Assembly: GCF_000382045.1 (NCBI RefSeq)
Contig: NZ_KB907450.1
Coordinates: 882,204 to 946,203, forward strand
Direction of reading: 5' to 3'
DNA from: Variovorax atrisoli 110B
Lineage (GTDB): Bacteria > Pseudomonadota > Gammaproteobacteria > Burkholderiales > Burkholderiaceae_C
Length of the DNA: 64,000 nucleotides
Part shown: positions 1 to 6,717 of the stretch, piece by piece
How positions within the stretch are numbered: position 1 is the stretch's first letter
Layout of the letters: each line of letters starts with the position of its first letter
Translations under genes and position numbers: made by a program
The notes under the pieces: generated by a model
Told to the model about the DNA's origin: nothing
The model's input: the letters and a program-made list of their open reading frames with translations, nothing else
Database searches by the model: none

Positions 1-603
1 CGTGGGTGCCTGCAGCTCGGGCGGTGGCGCACCCTGGGGCAGCGAGAGGCCGACGCGGTTGTGCCAGTACGTGCGCAAGCCGACTGCCGACGTGCCGAAC
101 ATGTCGTAGCCGGAGCCCGCGACGAAGGCCGCGTCCTGCGCCCGCACGCCCAGCTGGTCGAGCGCCATGCGGTACGGGCGCGGATCGGGCTTGTAGAAGC
201 CGGCCTCCTCGGAAGTGACGACCACATTCCAGTCGATGCCCAGCCGTGCCGCGGCACGATGGCCCAGGCGCTTCGAGCAGTTGGTGACCACGGCAAGGCG
301 GCAGTGCGGCTTGAGCGCCAGCAGCAGCTCGCGCGCGCCGCCCCATGCGGGCAGCGTGTCCCATTGCGCTTCGAGCGCATCGGGGGCCGAGCCGGCCATG
401 CCGGTGTTGCGGGCAGCCTCCTGCACGAGCTGCTCGTAAGGCACGTAGGCGCCGCAGCCGTAGGTCAGGCGCAGGTACTCGGCGCGCCAGGCGCGGCCTT
501 TCGCTTCGGAGCCGGCGGCGGCGTTCCATACGGTCCAGGAGTCGAGCAGCGCGGTAAGCAGGTCGAACAGCACGGCGCGCGGATAGGCGTTGGAGGATTG
601 CAT
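1..603 (-). CDS. HAD-superfamily hydrolase, haloacid dehalogenase type II-like (3' end outside window)
   Basis: The gene starts at the ATG at 603 and runs off the left edge, leaving 201 codons. It has the HAD motifs in order: nucleophile D14 in FDLLTALLD, motif II VVTNCSK, a motif III lysine in GFYKPDP, and motif IV around GSGYDMFGTSAVG. The residue two after the nucleophile is Leu rather than the Asp of HAD phosphatases; haloacid dehalogenases also lack that second Asp. A hydrolytic dehalogenase or related C-X hydrolase is therefore more likely than a phosphatase. The substrate cannot be read from the sequence. It is transcribed away from the LysR gene at 676, with a 72-bp gap holding a 9-bp inverted repeat, so it is the natural target of that regulator. 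Confidence 0.8.
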   Translation of the reverse strand, partial: MQSSNAYPRAVLFDLLTALLDSWTVWNAAAGSEAKGRAWRAEYLRLTYGCGAYVPYEQLVQEAARNTGMAGSAPDALEAQWDTLPAWGGARELLLALKPHCRLAVVTNCSKRLGHRAAARLGIDWNVVVTSEEAGFYKPDPRPYRMALDQLGVRAQDAAFVAGSGYDMFGTSAVGLRTYWHNRVGLSLPQGAPPPELQAPT

Positions 604-632
604 GGGCAACGACTGTACGTTCCGAAGCCATG

Positions 633-672
633 CTTGTGCTTCAATGCACAGTCATCAATCGTTAAGCACAAG
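633..672. promoter_or_regulatory. Inverted repeat, candidate LysR operator between the HAD and LysR genes
   Basis: CTTGTGCTT at 633-641 and AAGCACAAG at 664-672 are perfect 9-bp inverted arms with centres 31 bp apart, about three helical turns. The repeat lies inside the short divergent intergenic region and ends 3 bp before the LysR start codon. That is the arrangement expected for an autoregulating LysR factor controlling a divergent target. Binding by this regulator is inferred. Confidence 0.5.
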
Positions 673-675
673 TTA

Positions 676-1605
676 ATGACGACGATCCAGATCGAGGACA
701 TGCAGCTTGCCGCCGCCCTGCTGCGCGAGCCATCGCTGAGCGCGGCGGCGCGGGCGCTCGACGTCACGCCGCCGGCGCTGTCGATGCGGCTGCGCAAGCT
801 GGAGGCGTCGCTCGGCCTGTCGCTGGCCACCCGCACCGCGCGCAAGCTGAGCCTCACGCCCGAGGGCGAGCGCTTCGCGCGCGAGGCGGCCGCGCTGCTC
901 GGGCAGATCGAGGGGCTGCGCGAATCGATGCAGCGCGACGACCGGCGCCTCACCGGCACGCTGCGCATTGCCGCGCCCTTCGGATACGGTCGCCAGTACA
1001 TCGCGCCGATGCTCGCGCGCTTCGCCAGGCTGCACCCGGGGCTGGGCGTGCAGCTCGACCTGCGCGAGACCCCGTGGCCCGACCGGCACGACGCCGATGC
1101 GGTGATCCACATCGGCACGGTTCGCGATTCGTCATGGGTGGCGCGCACGCTCAGCGCCAACGAGCGCTGGTTGTGCGCCAGCCCTGATTACCTGCGCCAG
1201 CGCGGCACCCCTCGCATGCCGCGCGACGTGTTGCAGCACGACTGCATCTGCATCCGCGAGAACGACGAGGACGTGACGCTGTGGCACCTGCGCCCGGCCG
1301 GCCGCGCAGCCGCCGCCAAGGCCCGCCGGGAAACCCTTCGCATCTCGCCTGCCTACGTCACCAACGACGGCGGCGTGGCCCGGCAGTGGGCCGAACAGGG
1401 CCTGGGCCTGGTACTTCGCTCCGAGTGGGACGCGGCCGATGCGGTGGCACGCGGCACGCTGGTACGCGTGCTGGCCGACTGGCAGTTCGACACCGCGCCG
1501 GTCACGCTGCTGGTACCGACGCGCAAGGGCCGTACGGCGCGGGTGCAGGCCGTCGTCGAGTTCCTCGCCGAGAGCTTCGGCAACAGGGGCGTCAAGGGAA
1601 AGTAG
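676..1605 (+). CDS. LysR-family transcriptional regulator
   Basis: A 309-residue protein of normal LTTR length. The winged-helix DNA-binding domain occupies about residues 5-65, with the usual LysR signature around LSAAARALDVTPPALSMRLRK. An effector-binding domain follows from about residue 90 to 300, including the LRIAAPFGYGRQYIAP segment typical of the CrgA/DsdC-like subgroup. The ATG at 676 was chosen because it starts just before the first helix. The gene is divergent from the HAD-type hydrolase, with a 9-bp inverted repeat between them. The next gene on the same strand (1701) is 95 bp away and has its own upstream element, so it need not be a target. The inducer is unknown. Confidence 0.9.
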   Translation: MTTIQIEDMQLAAALLREPSLSAAARALDVTPPALSMRLRKLEASLGLSLATRTARKLSLTPEGERFAREAAALLGQIEGLRESMQRDDRRLTGTLRIAAPFGYGRQYIAPMLARFARLHPGLGVQLDLRETPWPDRHDADAVIHIGTVRDSSWVARTLSANERWLCASPDYLRQRGTPRMPRDVLQHDCICIRENDEDVTLWHLRPAGRAAAAKARRETLRISPAYVTNDGGVARQWAEQGLGLVLRSEWDAADAVARGTLVRVLADWQFDTAPVTLLVPTRKGRTARVQAVVEFLAESFGNRGVKGK

Positions 1606-1610
1606 CTGCG

Positions 1611-1640
1611 CGCATATCCATAGCCGCATTCCTTCGTTGG
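1611..1640 (+). promoter_or_regulatory. Copy 1 of a shared 30-bp upstream element (candidate CysB/SsuR-type site)
   Basis: The copy begins CGCATATC at 1611 and ends TTCCTTCGTTGG at 1629-1640. It matches the copy at 31471-31500 in 24 of 30 positions with no gaps, and has the same half-site spacing as the reversed copy at 38194-38223. It lies 60 bp upstream of the solute-binding protein start at 1701. All three copies precede operons with SsuA/NrtA-type binding proteins. Assignment to a sulfur-responsive LysR-type activator is inference. Confidence 0.6.
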
Positions 1641-1700
1641 CCGCGCCGGCTTGGTGCGCCAACACTCGCAGCTTCGTATTTTCCGGAGGAGAAGCCTGCG

Positions 1701-2717
1701 ATGACCTTTGCTCTCGATCATTTGCCGCCCTCGCGCCGCAGCGTGCTGCAGGCCGGCGCGGCCGCGGCCGTGGTGGGTTCCGGCGGCCTGCTCGCCACCA
1801 TCGCGAATTCGCAGCCGCGCAAGCTCACCTTCGCATGGAGCCAGGCTGGCTTCTGCCTCGCGCCGGTGCCCGTGGCGCTGGAGCGCGGCTTCTTCGAGAA
1901 GAACGGGCTCGACGTCGAGCTGCTCAACTGGGCAGGCTCGTCCGACCAGATGCTGGAGGCGCTGGCCACCGGCAAGGCCGATCTGGGCGTGGGCCTGATC
2001 CATCGCTGGGTGAAGCCGCTGGAAGCGGGCTTCGATGTGAAGGTGGTGGGCAGCGTGCACGGCGGCTGCCTGCGGCTGGTGGGTGCCAAGGCAGCGGGCG
2101 TGACGACCGACCTGGCGAGCCTGAAGGGCAAGACCATCGGAGTGTCGGACCAGAACAGCCCGGCGCGGCAGTTCTACGCCATCCACCTCGCCAAGAAGGG
2201 CATCGACATCGAGAAGGACGTGGACTGGCGCGTCTACCCGGCCGACCTGCTCGACGTAGCGGTGAAGAAAGGCGAGATCCAGGTGATCGCAGATGGCGAC
2301 CCGAACGTGTTCCTGATCGAGAAGCGCAACCCCGGCGTCTTCACCGAGATCGCCAACAGCGCCAAGGGCGAATACGCCGAGCGGCTGTGCTGCATCGTCG
2401 GCGCGCGCGGCGAGCTGGCGCGCAACGACAAGCCGCGCGCGGCGGCCGTGGTGCGCGCCCTTGCGCAGGCCTCCGACTACGTTTCCGAAAACCCGAACGA
2501 GGCCGCGCGCATCTACTCGAAGTACGCGCCCAAGGTGCCGCTCGAAGACCTGCAGAAGCTGCTGGCCGAGCTCACCTACAAGCACCACCCGGCCGGCAAG
2601 GCGCTGCGCAACGAGGTCGAGGCCTTCGCCACCGACTTCCGCAATGCGGGCATCCTGAAGAAGAGCACCGACGTGGTCCGCTTCGCCAACCACGTGTCGC
2701 TGGACGTCCTGGCATGA
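1701..2717 (+). CDS. ABC transporter substrate-binding protein, SsuA/NrtA/TauA type
   Basis: A 338-residue periplasmic binding protein. The N-terminus carries a Tat-like twin arginine (PSRRSVLQAG) followed by an Ala/Gly-rich hydrophobic stretch. The mature part has the usual family layout: a PVALERGFFEKNGLDVEL strand, a GKADLGVG segment, and the hinge region LKGKTIGVSDQNSPARQF. The start is supported by GGAGGA at 1685-1690, 10 bp upstream. Its stop overlaps the permease start (ATGA), so the operon is SBP-permease-ATPase-cytochrome. Family members bind sulfonates, taurine, nitrate, cyanate or related small oxyanions. The ligand here is not evident, though the shared upstream element points to a sulfur source. 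Confidence 0.85.
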   Translation: MTFALDHLPPSRRSVLQAGAAAAVVGSGGLLATIANSQPRKLTFAWSQAGFCLAPVPVALERGFFEKNGLDVELLNWAGSSDQMLEALATGKADLGVGLIHRWVKPLEAGFDVKVVGSVHGGCLRLVGAKAAGVTTDLASLKGKTIGVSDQNSPARQFYAIHLAKKGIDIEKDVDWRVYPADLLDVAVKKGEIQVIADGDPNVFLIEKRNPGVFTEIANSAKGEYAERLCCIVGARGELARNDKPRAAAVVRALAQASDYVSENPNEAARIYSKYAPKVPLEDLQKLLAELTYKHHPAGKALRNEVEAFATDFRNAGILKKSTDVVRFANHVSLDVLA

Positions 2718-3805
2718 GCACGGCCGAACAGATCCTCGACGCTCCGCTCGGATTGCAGGGCGGCGCGCACGCGCCGGCCTCCGCCGCGCCCCGTGCGGCC
2801 AGGGCCACGGCCACAGCGCAGTCGGCAACGCTGCGTCCCGCCGCCCCCGCGGGCATCTGGCCCACGGGCCTGCTCGCCTCGGCCGCATGGGTCGCGCTGG
2901 GCCTGCTCACCCTGCTGTGGCCGAACAAGGAGGTCGGCTTCAGCGACTGGGCCTTCACCCGCGAGTTCGGCATCGCCACGCTGGTGGTTGCCGCGCTGCT
3001 CCTCGCCATCTCGCTGCTGGGCAGCCGCGCCGGCAGGCTGGTGCGCACCCTGCGCCCGGCCGGGCAATGGCTCGTCGCACTGGCCGTGGGCCTGGCGCTG
3101 TGGGAGGTCTCCACCGCCAAGCTCGGTGTGCTGCCCTCCCCGTTCTTTGCGCCGCCGCAGAGCCTGATCGACGTGGTGCACGAAGACTGGCAGCGCCTGG
3201 GTCTGTCGACCGTGCATTCGCTGCGCCTGCTGGCCAACGGCTTCGTGCTGGGCGCGCTGGTGGGCTTCATCACCGGCGTCGCCATCGGCTGGTCGCGCAT
3301 CGCGGGGTACTGGGTGCATCCGCTGCTGCGTTTCCTGGGGCCGGTGCCCGCGTCGGCACTGCTGCCGCTGGCCTTCTTCTTCGCGCCTTCGAGCTATTCG
3401 GCCGCCGTGTTCCTCGTGGGGCTGGCCACCTTCTTTCCGGTCGCGGTGCTCACCTGGTCGGGCGTGGCCTCGGTGCACAAGAGCTACTACGACGTGGCGC
3501 GCACGCTGGGCGCGTCGGAACGCTTCCTGGTGTTCCGCGTGGCGATTCCGGCTGCGCTGCCGCAGGTGTTCGTAGGCCTCTTCATGGGCCTGGGCGCATC
3601 GTTCTCGGTGCTGATCACCGCCGAGATGATGGGCGTGAAGGCCGGGTTGGGCTGGTATCTGCAGTGGGCCCAGGGCTGGGCGGCCTACGCCAACATGTAT
3701 GCGGCGCTGCTCGTGATGGCGGCGCTGTGCTCCGGGCTCATCACCCTGCTTTTCAAGGTGCGCGACCGCGTGCTGTCCTGGCAGAAGGGAACCGTGAAAT
3801 GGTGA
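2714..3805 (+). CDS. ABC transporter permease with extra N-terminal membrane region
   Basis: A 363-residue inner-membrane permease of the SsuC/TauC class (BPD_transp_1). The EAA-like coupling loop is at YYDVARTLGASERFLVFRVAIPAALP. It is about 100 residues longer than typical SsuC proteins. The extra N-terminal part has an Ala-rich cytoplasmic tail of about 50 residues and two hydrophobic segments, near LLASAAWVALGLLTL and IATLVVAALLLAISLL, before the conserved core. The ATG at 2714 overlaps the preceding stop, and the stop overlaps the ATPase start at 3799, which indicates translational coupling. It would form the channel for the binding protein at 1701. Confidence 0.85.
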   Translation: MSTAEQILDAPLGLQGGAHAPASAAPRAARATATAQSATLRPAAPAGIWPTGLLASAAWVALGLLTLLWPNKEVGFSDWAFTREFGIATLVVAALLLAISLLGSRAGRLVRTLRPAGQWLVALAVGLALWEVSTAKLGVLPSPFFAPPQSLIDVVHEDWQRLGLSTVHSLRLLANGFVLGALVGFITGVAIGWSRIAGYWVHPLLRFLGPVPASALLPLAFFFAPSSYSAAVFLVGLATFFPVAVLTWSGVASVHKSYYDVARTLGASERFLVFRVAIPAALPQVFVGLFMGLGASFSVLITAEMMGVKAGLGWYLQWAQGWAAYANMYAALLVMAALCSGLITLLFKVRDRVLSWQKGTVKW

Positions 3806-4611
3806 CGAACGCCGTGCTTCCTCCCGCGCCCGCGCCGACCGGCCAGGCAGATGCCGCTGGCGCGCAGATCGACATCCGCGGCGTCAGCCACTGGTTCGAG
3901 GTGTCCGGCGGTGTGCTGCAGGTGCTCGACGGTGTAGACCTGCAGGTGCGGCCCGGCGAGTTCGTCGCGCTGCTGGGGCCCAGCGGCTGCGGCAAGTCGA
4001 CCCTGCTGCGGCTGGTGGCCGGGCTCGAGCCCGCGACCACCGGCACCATCACCCAGAACGGCGAAACCATCACCCGGCCCGATCCGTCGCGCATCGTCGT
4101 CTTCCAGGACCCGACGCTCTATCCATGGCGCAGCGTGTGGGACAACGTGGCGCTGGGCCTGCAGGCGCGCGGCGTGCTGAAGGAACAGCGTGCCCGCGTC
4201 GACGAGGCGCTCAGGCTCGTGGGCCTCACCGAGTTCGCGAAAGCCTTTCCGCACCATCTTTCCGGCGGCATGGCGCAGCGCGTGGCGCTGGCACGCGCGC
4301 TGGTCAACGATCCGCAACTGCTGGTGCTCGACGAGCCGCTGGGCAAGCTCGACTCGCTCACGCGAATCGCGATGCAGAGCGAGCTGGTCAACCTCTGGCA
4401 GCGCGCGGGCTTCTCGGCGCTGCTGGTGACGCACGACGTGGAAGAGGCACTCTTCCTCGCCAACCGCGTGATCGTGCTGAGCGACCGGCCGGCGCGCATC
4501 GCGGCGGAACTGGTGGTCGACCTGCCCTACCCGCGCCACCGCGGCGACCCGAAGCTGGCCGAGCTGCGGCACGAGGCGCTCAGGCACCTGGGACTCGACG
4601 CCACGTGGTGA
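3799..4611 (+). CDS. ABC transporter ATP-binding protein, SsuB/TauB type
   Basis: A 270-residue ATPase with Walker A GPSGCGKST at residues 60-68, Q-loop VVFQDPTLYPW, signature LSGGMAQR, Walker B LLVLDEP and the switch His in VTHDVEEAL. The YPWR segment after the Q-loop and the HDVEEALFLANRV segment are characteristic of the nitrate/sulfonate/taurine importer ATPases. The ATG at 3799 lies inside the last codons of the permease gene. It is the third gene of the operon; the cytochrome gene follows 9 bp after its stop. Confidence 0.9.
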   Translation: MVTNAVLPPAPAPTGQADAAGAQIDIRGVSHWFEVSGGVLQVLDGVDLQVRPGEFVALLGPSGCGKSTLLRLVAGLEPATTGTITQNGETITRPDPSRIVVFQDPTLYPWRSVWDNVALGLQARGVLKEQRARVDEALRLVGLTEFAKAFPHHLSGGMAQRVALARALVNDPQLLVLDEPLGKLDSLTRIAMQSELVNLWQRAGFSALLVTHDVEEALFLANRVIVLSDRPARIAAELVVDLPYPRHRGDPKLAELRHEALRHLGLDATW

Positions 4612-4620
4612 ACTGAAGAG

Positions 4621-5799
4621 ATGAGTGGTCCGCCCGAGGCCGGCTGGCTCAACCTGCTGATCGGCCTGCTGCAAGGGGCGCAGCTGTGGCTTCTGCGCGT
4701 TCTCGACGTGCTGGGGCTGGCCGGGCAATCGCACGGGCAGCCCGCCTGGCCGTGGGCACTGCGGCTTTCGGGCGAGAACCTGCTGATCGACCTCGGCCAG
4801 GCCCGGCGGCTCGGGCTCACGCTCGTCGTGCTTGCCGTGGCGCTGCTGATCCTGCTGCTTGCGCTGCCCTGGCGCCGGCGCCGTGTGTGGCTGGCCGCAG
4901 CGGCTGTGCTGCTGGCGGCATTGGCGCCTTGGCCCGAGGCCAACGTGGTGCTGGTGCCGGCGTATCCGACCACCTTCCATGCATCGCCCACAGGCTTCAC
5001 TGCCGAGAGCATCGAACGCGGCCGCACCCTGTATGCAGCGCAGTGCGCCGCCTGCCACGGTACCGACGGCAGGGGTCACGGGCCGCTGGCCTCGGCCCAG
5101 GCCGTGTGGCCGCCCGACCTTGGCGGTCCGTTGCTGTGGCGCCGCGCCGATGGCGACGTGCTGTGGCATGTGATGAACGGCATGCGCGACCGCCGCGGAA
5201 CCCCGACCATGCCCGGCTTCGGCTCCACGCTCAGCGACGCCGACGCCTGGGCGCTGATCGATTTCATGAAGGCCCAGAGCGCCGGGGAAAGCCTGCGCGC
5301 TGCCGGACTGTGGGCGCAGCCCATCGCGCCGCCCGATGTGATGGTGCAATGCGGCAACAAGCCGCCGCGCAGCCTTTCCAGCTGGCGCGGCCAGCGCCTG
5401 CGCATCGTCGCGTCGAACCTCGGGGCCGGCGCATCGACGCCGGCCGACGACCCACGCCTCGTCACCGTGCTGATCGCCCCGCAAACGACGGAAGTCGCCG
5501 CATCGCAGTCCGACGACTGCATCGCCGCATCGCCCGCCGCGTGGACCGCCTTCTCGCTCGTCGGCGCGACCACGCAGCTCGCGGGCACCCAGTTCATCGT
5601 GGACCGCGACGGCTGGCTGCGCGCACGCGGCGAGCCCGGCAAGGCCGCGTGGAGCGACGACGACCTGCTGTGCCGCACGGAGCAGCAGCCCTCGTCGAAG
5701 CCCGGCGTCCGGCCATTGCCGCCCGACGGTCTCGGCGCCCTCATCGCGCGCATGGACGCCGAGCCGGTGCGCTTCGTCAAGGGCGGGTACGTCCACTGA
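4621..5799 (+). CDS. Membrane-anchored monohaem c-type cytochrome encoded in an ABC importer operon
   Basis: A 392-residue protein. The N-terminal ~110 residues contain hydrophobic segments (about 10-35, 65-82 and 88-102), broken by an RRRR cluster at the membrane edge. A haem-binding CAACH motif follows at C142-C145-H146 and a likely distal Met in TPTMPGFG, so the cytochrome domain (about 125-225) should face the periplasm. The last ~160 residues have no domain I recognise and contain isolated Cys residues (VQCGNKPP, SDDCIA, LLCRTE). It starts 9 bp after the ATPase stop, so it is almost certainly cotranscribed. A c-type cytochrome as the fourth gene of an SsuABC-type operon is unusual. It could accept electrons from periplasmic oxidation of the imported compound, but no partner oxidase or dehydrogenase is adjacent. 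Confidence 0.8.
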   Translation: MSGPPEAGWLNLLIGLLQGAQLWLLRVLDVLGLAGQSHGQPAWPWALRLSGENLLIDLGQARRLGLTLVVLAVALLILLLALPWRRRRVWLAAAAVLLAALAPWPEANVVLVPAYPTTFHASPTGFTAESIERGRTLYAAQCAACHGTDGRGHGPLASAQAVWPPDLGGPLLWRRADGDVLWHVMNGMRDRRGTPTMPGFGSTLSDADAWALIDFMKAQSAGESLRAAGLWAQPIAPPDVMVQCGNKPPRSLSSWRGQRLRIVASNLGAGASTPADDPRLVTVLIAPQTTEVAASQSDDCIAASPAAWTAFSLVGATTQLAGTQFIVDRDGWLRARGEPGKAAWSDDDLLCRTEQQPSSKPGVRPLPPDGLGALIARMDAEPVRFVKGGYVH

Positions 5800-5886
5800 C
5801 ACGTACCAGCGCAACGGGACTACGATGTTTTTCCAGCGCTGCCAGCCCAATCGTTTTTTCAATCGAACCAGAAGGAGTCAGAGACC

Positions 5887-6093
5887 ATGTCCAACCACGT
5901 CTACAAAACCCTGGAACTCACCGGCTCGTCGCCAACCGGCATCGAGGATGCGGTGAAAAGCGCCATCGCCAAGGCGCACGAGACGGTGCGCAACATCCAG
6001 TGGTTCAACGTCACCGAGACGCGCGGGCACGTGGTCGACGGCAAGGTCGCGCACTGGCAGGTGACCTTGAAGATCGGGTTCACGCTGGAGTGA
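5887..6093 (+). CDS. Dodecin family flavin-binding protein
   Basis: A 68-residue protein matching dodecin over its full length. It has the [11 protein letters not shown] first strand, the helix [16 protein letters not shown], the N-x-QWF segment that stacks on the flavin ring ([12 protein letters not shown]), and the closing VTLKIGF strand. Dodecins assemble as cytosolic dodecamers that store or buffer FMN, riboflavin or CoA. A strong ribosome-binding site AAGGAG at 5872-5877 lies 9 bp before the ATG. It stands alone between the cytochrome gene and a convergent gene. The richness of FMN-dependent enzymes elsewhere in the window fits a flavin buffer, but no functional link is shown. Confidence 0.92.
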   Translation: MSNHVYKTLELTGSSPTGIEDAVKSAIAKAHETVRNIQWFNVTETRGHVVDGKVAHWQVTLKIGFTLE

Positions 6094-6121
6094 GCCCTTC
6101 GGCCCGGCGCGATCGCTGCAA

Positions 6122-6616
6122 CTAGCGCAGGTAGCCCAGGTCGCGCACGTCCGAGCGCACCGCCGAGCGGTCCACCCCCTGCATCGGCAGGCTCACCAGC
6201 AGCTCCAGCCGGCGCCGCAGCGAGAACAGCGTCTGTACCGCGTCGTGCGCGACCCTCTCGGGATCGCGGCCGTCGAGCAGGTCGGGGTAGGCCCACAGGG
6301 CCGCGTCGGGCTGGCCGGGCCACAGGGGCTGGCGCGGGCCCGTCGTTTCATCGAGCGTGATGACGAAGTCCGCAGGATGCGCACTCGCTCGCGCCAGCTC
6401 GTCCCAGCCGCGCGGCAGCCTGTTGGGCAAGGGGATGCCCGCGCTCTTCAACGCGGCGACTGCGGCAGGATGGAATTCGCGGGCGACCTGTCCGGGCTGC
6501 CCGCAGGAAGAGGCCGAGAACCGCTTCGGGTCCAGGTGTGCGATGCACGCTTCGGCCAGGATGCTGCGCAATGAGTTCCGTCGCGAGACGAAGATCACTC
6601 CGATACGTTTTTGCAT
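6122..6616 (-). CDS. Low-molecular-weight phosphatase/ArsC-fold protein with Ser in place of the catalytic Cys
   Basis: A 164-residue protein that aligns with low-Mr protein tyrosine phosphatases and thioredoxin-type arsenate reductases from the first strand (RIGVIFVS). The active-site loop is S11-R-R-N-S-L-R17-S. The family signature is C-x5-R-S, so the phosphate-binding Arg, the Asn and the following AEA helix are kept but the nucleophilic Cys is Ser. A YPDLLDG segment sits near where the general-acid Asp loop is expected. As written, the protein should not do Cys-dependent phosphatase or arsenate reductase chemistry. It may bind phospho-ligands as a pseudo-enzyme or use another mechanism. 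The ATG at 6616 starts directly at the fold; it is divergent from the gene at 6718. Confidence 0.75.
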   Translation of the reverse strand: MQKRIGVIFVSRRNSLRSILAEACIAHLDPKRFSASSCGQPGQVAREFHPAAVAALKSAGIPLPNRLPRGWDELARASAHPADFVITLDETTGPRQPLWPGQPDAALWAYPDLLDGRDPERVAHDAVQTLFSLRRRLELLVSLPMQGVDRSAVRSDVRDLGYLR

Positions 6617-6717
6617 GGAAACCCGAATATAGCCAAGCCCTCTGAACCCGTCCTGACCTCGGCTCTCGGGTGCGGCCACGATGCACAGCAGCGTCCGAAC
6701 GGTGCAGACTCGGGGGC

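Noticed and set aside
1353..2888. Long open frames antisense to the binding-protein/permease genes, and similar shadows throughout
   Set aside because: They mirror real genes in GC-rich DNA, are His/Arg/Gly-rich with no domains, and cross gene boundaries.
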